Below are positions 6,586-8,691 of a stretch of 8,691 nucleotides of DNA, piece after piece (the stretch's first letter is position 1; the number at the start of each line of letters is the position of its first letter). The notes beneath the pieces were generated by a model. It did no database searches, was not told the DNA's origin, and saw nothing but the letters and a program-made list of their open reading frames with translations. Source of the DNA: Deltaproteobacteria bacterium (GTDB taxonomy: Bacteria; Myxococcota_A; UBA9160; JAFDET01). A program made the translations under genes and the position numbers. The stretch lies in assembly GCA_019310195.1 (NCBI GenBank), contig JAFDET010000128.1:1-8691 (forward strand), in the 5' to 3' direction.

Positions 6586-8300
6586 CAGTACTTGCGCTCC
6601 TCGGGCTCCCAGTGTCCCAGCTTCACCGGCTTGCGATCGATCCGCGGGCCCGCGGGATCGAAGAAGCACATCGTGTGGTGCAGCCAGTTCTGGTCGTCCC
6701 GGGTGGTGAAGTCCTTGCGCGTGTGGGCCCCGCGCGACTCCTGGCGCTGGGCGGCGGAGACGGCCACGGACTCGGCCACGTCCAGCATCGCGCCCAGCTC
6801 GAGTGCGGTAATGAGCTCGGTGTTGAAGACCTTGCTCTGGTCCTCGAGCACCAGGTCGGCGTAGCGGCCCTTCAGCTGGGCCAGCGTGCGGCAGGCCGCA
6901 TCCATGCTGGCCTGCTCGCGGTAGACGCCGCAGCCGTCCTCCATGGCGTCCTGCATCTCGCGCCGCACCTGGGCGAGCTTCTCGCCGCCCTTCTGCTTGC
7001 CGCGCAGGGCGTCGATGCGCGCACCCTCTTCCTCGGCCTGCCGGCGCAGCGCCGCCTCGTCGCCGGCGCTGGAGCCGCGGGCGTAGGCCACAGCGCAACG
7101 TCCGGAGCGGGCGCCGAAGACCAGGCACTCTGTCAACGAGTTGGAGCCCAGCCGATTGGCGCCGTTGAGCCCTACGCAGGCCACCTCGCCGGCCGCGTAC
7201 AGCCCCGGCAGGTCGGTGGCGCCGTCGATGTTGGTGTCCACGCCGCCCATCATGTAGTGAACGACCGGCCGGATCGGGATGGGCTGGGTGACCGGATCGA
7301 CGCCGATGTACGTGCGCGCCAGCTCCAGTACGAACGGCAGCCGCTCCATCAGCTTGGCCTCCCCCAGGTGAGTGAGGTCCAGGTGCACGAACTGGCCGTA
7401 GGGCCCCTCCATGCCGCGGCCCGCCTCGAATTCCTGGATGATGGCCCGGGAGATCATGTCGCGCGGGCCGAGCTCCGCCTTGTTGCCGACGCCGTAGTCG
7501 TACTGGACGAGGAAACGCTCGCCCTCGCTGTTCTTGAGGTGGCCGCCTTCGCCCCGGGTCGCCTCGGTAATCAGGATGCCCGTGCCCGGCAGGCCGGTGG
7601 GGTGGTACTGGACGAACTCCATGTCCTTCAGGCCCACCCCGGCCCGGTAGGCCAACGCCATGCCGTCGCCGGTCTTGATGTTGCCGTTGGTGGTGAAGGG
7701 GAAGCACTTGCCGGCGCCGCCGGTGGCCAGGATCACGGCCCGGCCCAGGATGATCTGCAACTCGCCGCTGCGGATGTCCAGCGCCACCACGCCCCGCACC
7801 GACCCGTCGTCGACCAGCAGGCGCGTCACGAAGCGCTCGTCGTAGCGCACGATGCGGTCGAACTGCATCGAGTGCTGGAAGAGGCTGTGCAGCATGTGGA
7901 AGCCGACCTTGTCGGCCGCGTACCAGGTGCGCTTGGTGGTCATGCCGCCGAAGGCCCGGGTCGCCACGCTGCCGTCTTCGTTGCGGCTCCAGGGGCAGCC
8001 CCAGTGCTCCAGGAGGGTGAGCTCCTTGGGAGCCTCCTCTACGAAGTACTCGATGACGTGCTGGTCGGCGAGGAAGTCGGAGCCCTTCACGGTGTCGTAC
8101 CCGTGCATCTCCAGGCTGTCGTCTGCGCGGGCGATCGCGGCGGCCCCGCCCTCGGCGGAGACCGTGTGGCTCCGCATGGGGTAGACCTTGGACACCATCG
8201 CTACGGTGATGTTCGGGTCTTCCTCGATGGCGGCGATGGCGGCCCGGATGCCTGCGGCCCCGCCCCCGACGACGACGACGTCGTGCTGGATGACTTCCAC
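6585..8300 (-). CDS. frdA: Fumarate reductase / succinate dehydrogenase flavoprotein subunit
   Basis: The 571-aa catalytic subunit interconverts fumarate and succinate on the cytoplasmic side of the membrane. The FAD-binding Rossmann motif VVVVGGGAAGIRAA spans 8-21. H45 in MRSHTVSAEGGAA is the covalent FAD attachment site. Substrate residues visible are H233 and E246 (YHPTGLPGTGILITEATRGEGG), R280/R285 (GPRDMISRA), H348 (PVVHYMMGG) and R383 (GANRLGSNSL). The C-terminal ESRGAHTRKDF and RDDQNWLHHT blocks are conserved. By eye it aligns nearly end to end with E. coli FrdA (602 aa), mainly lacking that protein's C-terminal Lys/Glu-rich tail and a few residues before GPRD. The GTG at 8300 is supported by AGGAG at 8308-8312, 7 nt upstream. 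It is the first gene of the operon. Fumarate reductase versus succinate dehydrogenase direction cannot be decided from sequence. Confidence 0.97.
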   Translation of the reverse strand: MEVIQHDVVVVGGGAAGIRAAIAAIEEDPNITVAMVSKVYPMRSHTVSAEGGAAAIARADDSLEMHGYDTVKGSDFLADQHVIEYFVEEAPKELTLLEHWGCPWSRNEDGSVATRAFGGMTTKRTWYAADKVGFHMLHSLFQHSMQFDRIVRYDERFVTRLLVDDGSVRGVVALDIRSGELQIILGRAVILATGGAGKCFPFTTNGNIKTGDGMALAYRAGVGLKDMEFVQYHPTGLPGTGILITEATRGEGGHLKNSEGERFLVQYDYGVGNKAELGPRDMISRAIIQEFEAGRGMEGPYGQFVHLDLTHLGEAKLMERLPFVLELARTYIGVDPVTQPIPIRPVVHYMMGGVDTNIDGATDLPGLYAAGEVACVGLNGANRLGSNSLTECLVFGARSGRCAVAYARGSSAGDEAALRRQAEEEGARIDALRGKQKGGEKLAQVRREMQDAMEDGCGVYREQASMDAACRTLAQLKGRYADLVLEDQSKVFNTELITALELGAMLDVAESVAVSAAQRQESRGAHTRKDFTTRDDQNWLHHTMCFFDPAGPRIDRKPVKLGHWEPEERKY

Positions 8301-8396
8301 GCGAGTGCTCCTGGATTCGACGGTTGAGTGTTAGCGAATGCAGCGCCGCGTGAAAAGGTTAGACTGCCGAAAACGCAGTCAGAACGGAGGATTGCA
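8301..8396. promoter_or_regulatory. Divergent promoter region, frdA versus SDR
   Basis: These 96 bases separate two divergently read starts and must hold the promoter of the frd operon and probably that of the SDR gene. On the minus strand TTTTCA (8356-8351) and TAACAC (8333-8328) are spaced by 17 bp, a weak sigma-70 match that could serve frdA. On the plus strand TAGACT (8360-8365) is a weak -10 candidate for the SDR gene without a good -35. The GGAGG at 8386-8390 is the SDR ribosome site. Only the existence of a promoter region is firm, not the hexamers. Confidence 0.5.
8362..8380. promoter_or_regulatory. Inverted repeat GACTGC-N7-GCAGTC, possible operator
   Basis: GACTGC (8362-8367) and GCAGTC (8375-8380) form a perfect 6-bp inverted repeat around the A-rich spacer CGAAAAC. 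The half-site spacing of about 13 bp centre to centre suits a dimeric regulator. It lies in the divergent region, just upstream of the SDR ribosome site and beside weak -10-like bases. A repeat this short can occur by chance, and the regulator is unknown. Confidence 0.35.
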
Positions 8397-8691
8397 GTGG
8401 TGATTCGCGAACGTTTTTCCCTTTCCGGAAAGACCGCCCTCGTCACCGGCGCCTCGCGCGGCATCGGCCGCGCCATCGCCCTGGGGTTCGCCGAGCACGG
8501 CGCGGACCTGGTGCTCTCGTCGCGCAAGCCCGCGGATCTGGAAGCGGTTGCCGAGGAGGTTCGTGCACTGGGGCGAGACGCCACGGTCGTGCCCGCCAAC
8601 GTGAGCCGCGCCGAGGAGATCGACGCCCTGGCCACGACGCTCGACGAGCGCGGCCTGGCCATCGATGTGCTGGTGAACAACGCGGGCACCA
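8397..8691 (+). CDS. Short-chain dehydrogenase/reductase (SDR), N-terminal part, cut by window edge
   Basis: The first 98 residues of a classical SDR are visible. TGASRGIG (17-24) is the glycine-rich cofactor motif at the end of the first Rossmann strand, and NNAG (94-97) is the structural motif of strand 4. The stretch VLSSRK (39-44), with Arg43 after strand 2, suggests NADP(H) preference. The YxxxK active site lies beyond the window, so activity and substrate cannot be assigned; FabG-like reductases and many alcohol or acyl-CoA dehydrogenases share this start. A GGAGG at 8386-8390 lies 6 nt before the GTG at 8397; a second GTG at 8400 is 9 nt away and also possible. The gene is divergent from frdA. 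Confidence 0.9.
   Translation, partial: MVIRERFSLSGKTALVTGASRGIGRAIALGFAEHGADLVLSSRKPADLEAVAEEVRALGRDATVVPANVSRAEEIDALATTLDERGLAIDVLVNNAGT

Noticed and set aside
5833..7707. Minus-strand 624-codon reading covering frdB plus out-of-frame frdA
   Set aside because: Only the last 250 codons, from the ATG at 6585, are FrdB; the upstream part is the wrong frame of frdA. It is not a fusion protein.
6567..8327. Very long plus-strand open frame (586 codons) opposite frdA
   Set aside because: It mirrors frdA codons in a high-GC gene; its translation is His/Val/Gly/Ala-rich with no family resemblance, while the minus strand encodes an unmistakable FrdA.
1..8691. CRISPR array, tRNA or rRNA gene, toxin-antitoxin or defence system
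   Set aside because: No regularly spaced repeats, no cloverleaf or rRNA-like sequence, and no defence-type protein motifs were seen.

Overview
This is a high-GC (roughly two-thirds G+C by eye), densely coded bacterial window. The fumarate reductase operon, MAPEG protein, 2-oxoglutarate oxygenase and IS1182-type transposase suggest a high-GC Gram-negative, proteobacterial or myxobacterial-like chromosome. I cannot place it further from the sequence alone. Most assignments rest on conserved motifs read from the translation.

Layout: 1-849 (minus) is the N-terminal part of an IS1182/DUF772-type transposase whose 3' end lies beyond the window. 850-1178 is non-coding and contains a perfect 8-bp hairpin. 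1179-1889 (plus) is a 2OG-Fe(II) oxygenase. It converges with, and overlaps by 23 bp, the last gene of a long minus-strand operon. That operon is read from 8300 down to 1867: frdA - frdB - frdC - frdD - MAPEG membrane protein - class III (CaiB/BaiF) CoA-transferase - GT39-like membrane glycosyltransferase. At 8397-8691 (plus) a short-chain dehydrogenase/reductase starts, divergent from frdA and cut by the window edge.

The core is a complete four-subunit quinol:fumarate reductase / succinate:quinone oxidoreductase of the FrdABCD (E. coli-like, two-small-anchor) type. FrdA has the covalent-flavin histidine and the catalytic residues. FrdB has ligands for all three Fe-S clusters. FrdC and FrdD are three-helix anchors. 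The seven genes are packed with overlaps or gaps of at most 10 bp, so one transcript is likely. CaiB/BaiF enzymes often use succinyl-CoA as CoA donor and release succinate, which the Frd/Sdh complex could oxidise. That link is inference only.

I did not find a clearly new defence or mobile system. The points most worth following up are an apparent loss of E. coli-type quinone-pocket residues in FrdC/FrdD, the unusual gene set downstream of frdD, and an inverted repeat in the frdA/SDR divergent promoter region.
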